A stretch of DNA of 64,000 bases, from contig NC_064540.1 of the NCBI RefSeq assembly GCF_023856365.1, positions 9,453,691-9,517,690 on the forward strand, given 5' to 3'. Positions 63,913 through 64,000 of this stretch are shown here, piece after piece. The position numbers and the translations under genes were made by a program. This DNA is from Brienomyrus brachyistius (taxonomy: Eukaryota; Chordata; Actinopteri; Osteoglossiformes; Mormyridae). Positions within the stretch are counted from its first letter, which is position 1. Every line of letters begins with the position of its first letter. Under the pieces are notes generated by a model. That model saw nothing but the letters and a program-made list of their open reading frames with translations. It was not told the origin of the DNA and ran no database searches.

Positions 63913-64000
63913 TTTAGTTTTACTGTATGATTATCAACTCATTGAATTAATTATGAATGTAGCGTAGGTAAGCCATATACTTTTATCAGTGCTCAGTGAC

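Overview
The window looks like nuclear DNA from a ray-finned (teleost) fish. Its genes are split by GT-AG introns, their proteins match vertebrate families, and the intergenic DNA carries repeat types typical of fish: tRNA-derived SINE pieces, short hAT-like and Tc1/mariner-like elements, L2/CR1-like LINE scraps and a Ty3/gypsy relic. No bacterial, phage or CRISPR features were seen. All identifications come from reading translations and comparing them with remembered families; no search was run.

Three protein genes can be supported. (1) Positions 560-2083, plus strand: the last four coding exons of a beta-1,4-galactosyltransferase of the B4GALT5/6 type; the 5' part lies left of the window. 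(2) Positions 8080-14820, minus strand: a complete 21-exon prpf6 (U5 snRNP / tri-snRNP factor), 990 codons plus stop, with every splice phase consistent. (3) Positions 26703-40171, plus strand: znf512b, a 16-exon model of 737 codons plus stop with C2H2/C2HC fingers, an RBBP4/NuRD-binding RRKQ motif and an AT-hook-like tail. prpf6 and znf512b point away from each other, as I recall they do in human 20q13.33, but the SAMD10 gene that lies between them in human was not found here.

The rest is gene-poor. 14.8-26.6 kb and 40.2-64 kb hold DNA transposons with visible inverted repeats and target duplications, a probable solo LTR (21538-21824), a decayed Ty3/gypsy pol (43.5-45.7 kb, minus) and many minisatellites: 33 bp at 2075, 25 bp at 20170, 39 bp at 22345, about 32 bp at 28918, 36 bp at 38878, 37 bp at 48943, 29 bp at 52590, 44 bp at 62405 and 57 bp at 63675. 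A TATA promoter with a possible non-coding first exon at 57.9-58.0 kb may start a gene that continues beyond the right edge.

The most interesting points are a minisatellite that supplies the stop codon of the galactosyltransferase, a roughly 36-copy array with an E-box in nearly every unit, apparent loss of the first halves of two znf512b zinc fingers at phase-compatible junctions, and a near-perfect 29-bp intronic hairpin. None of these amounts to a clearly new system.
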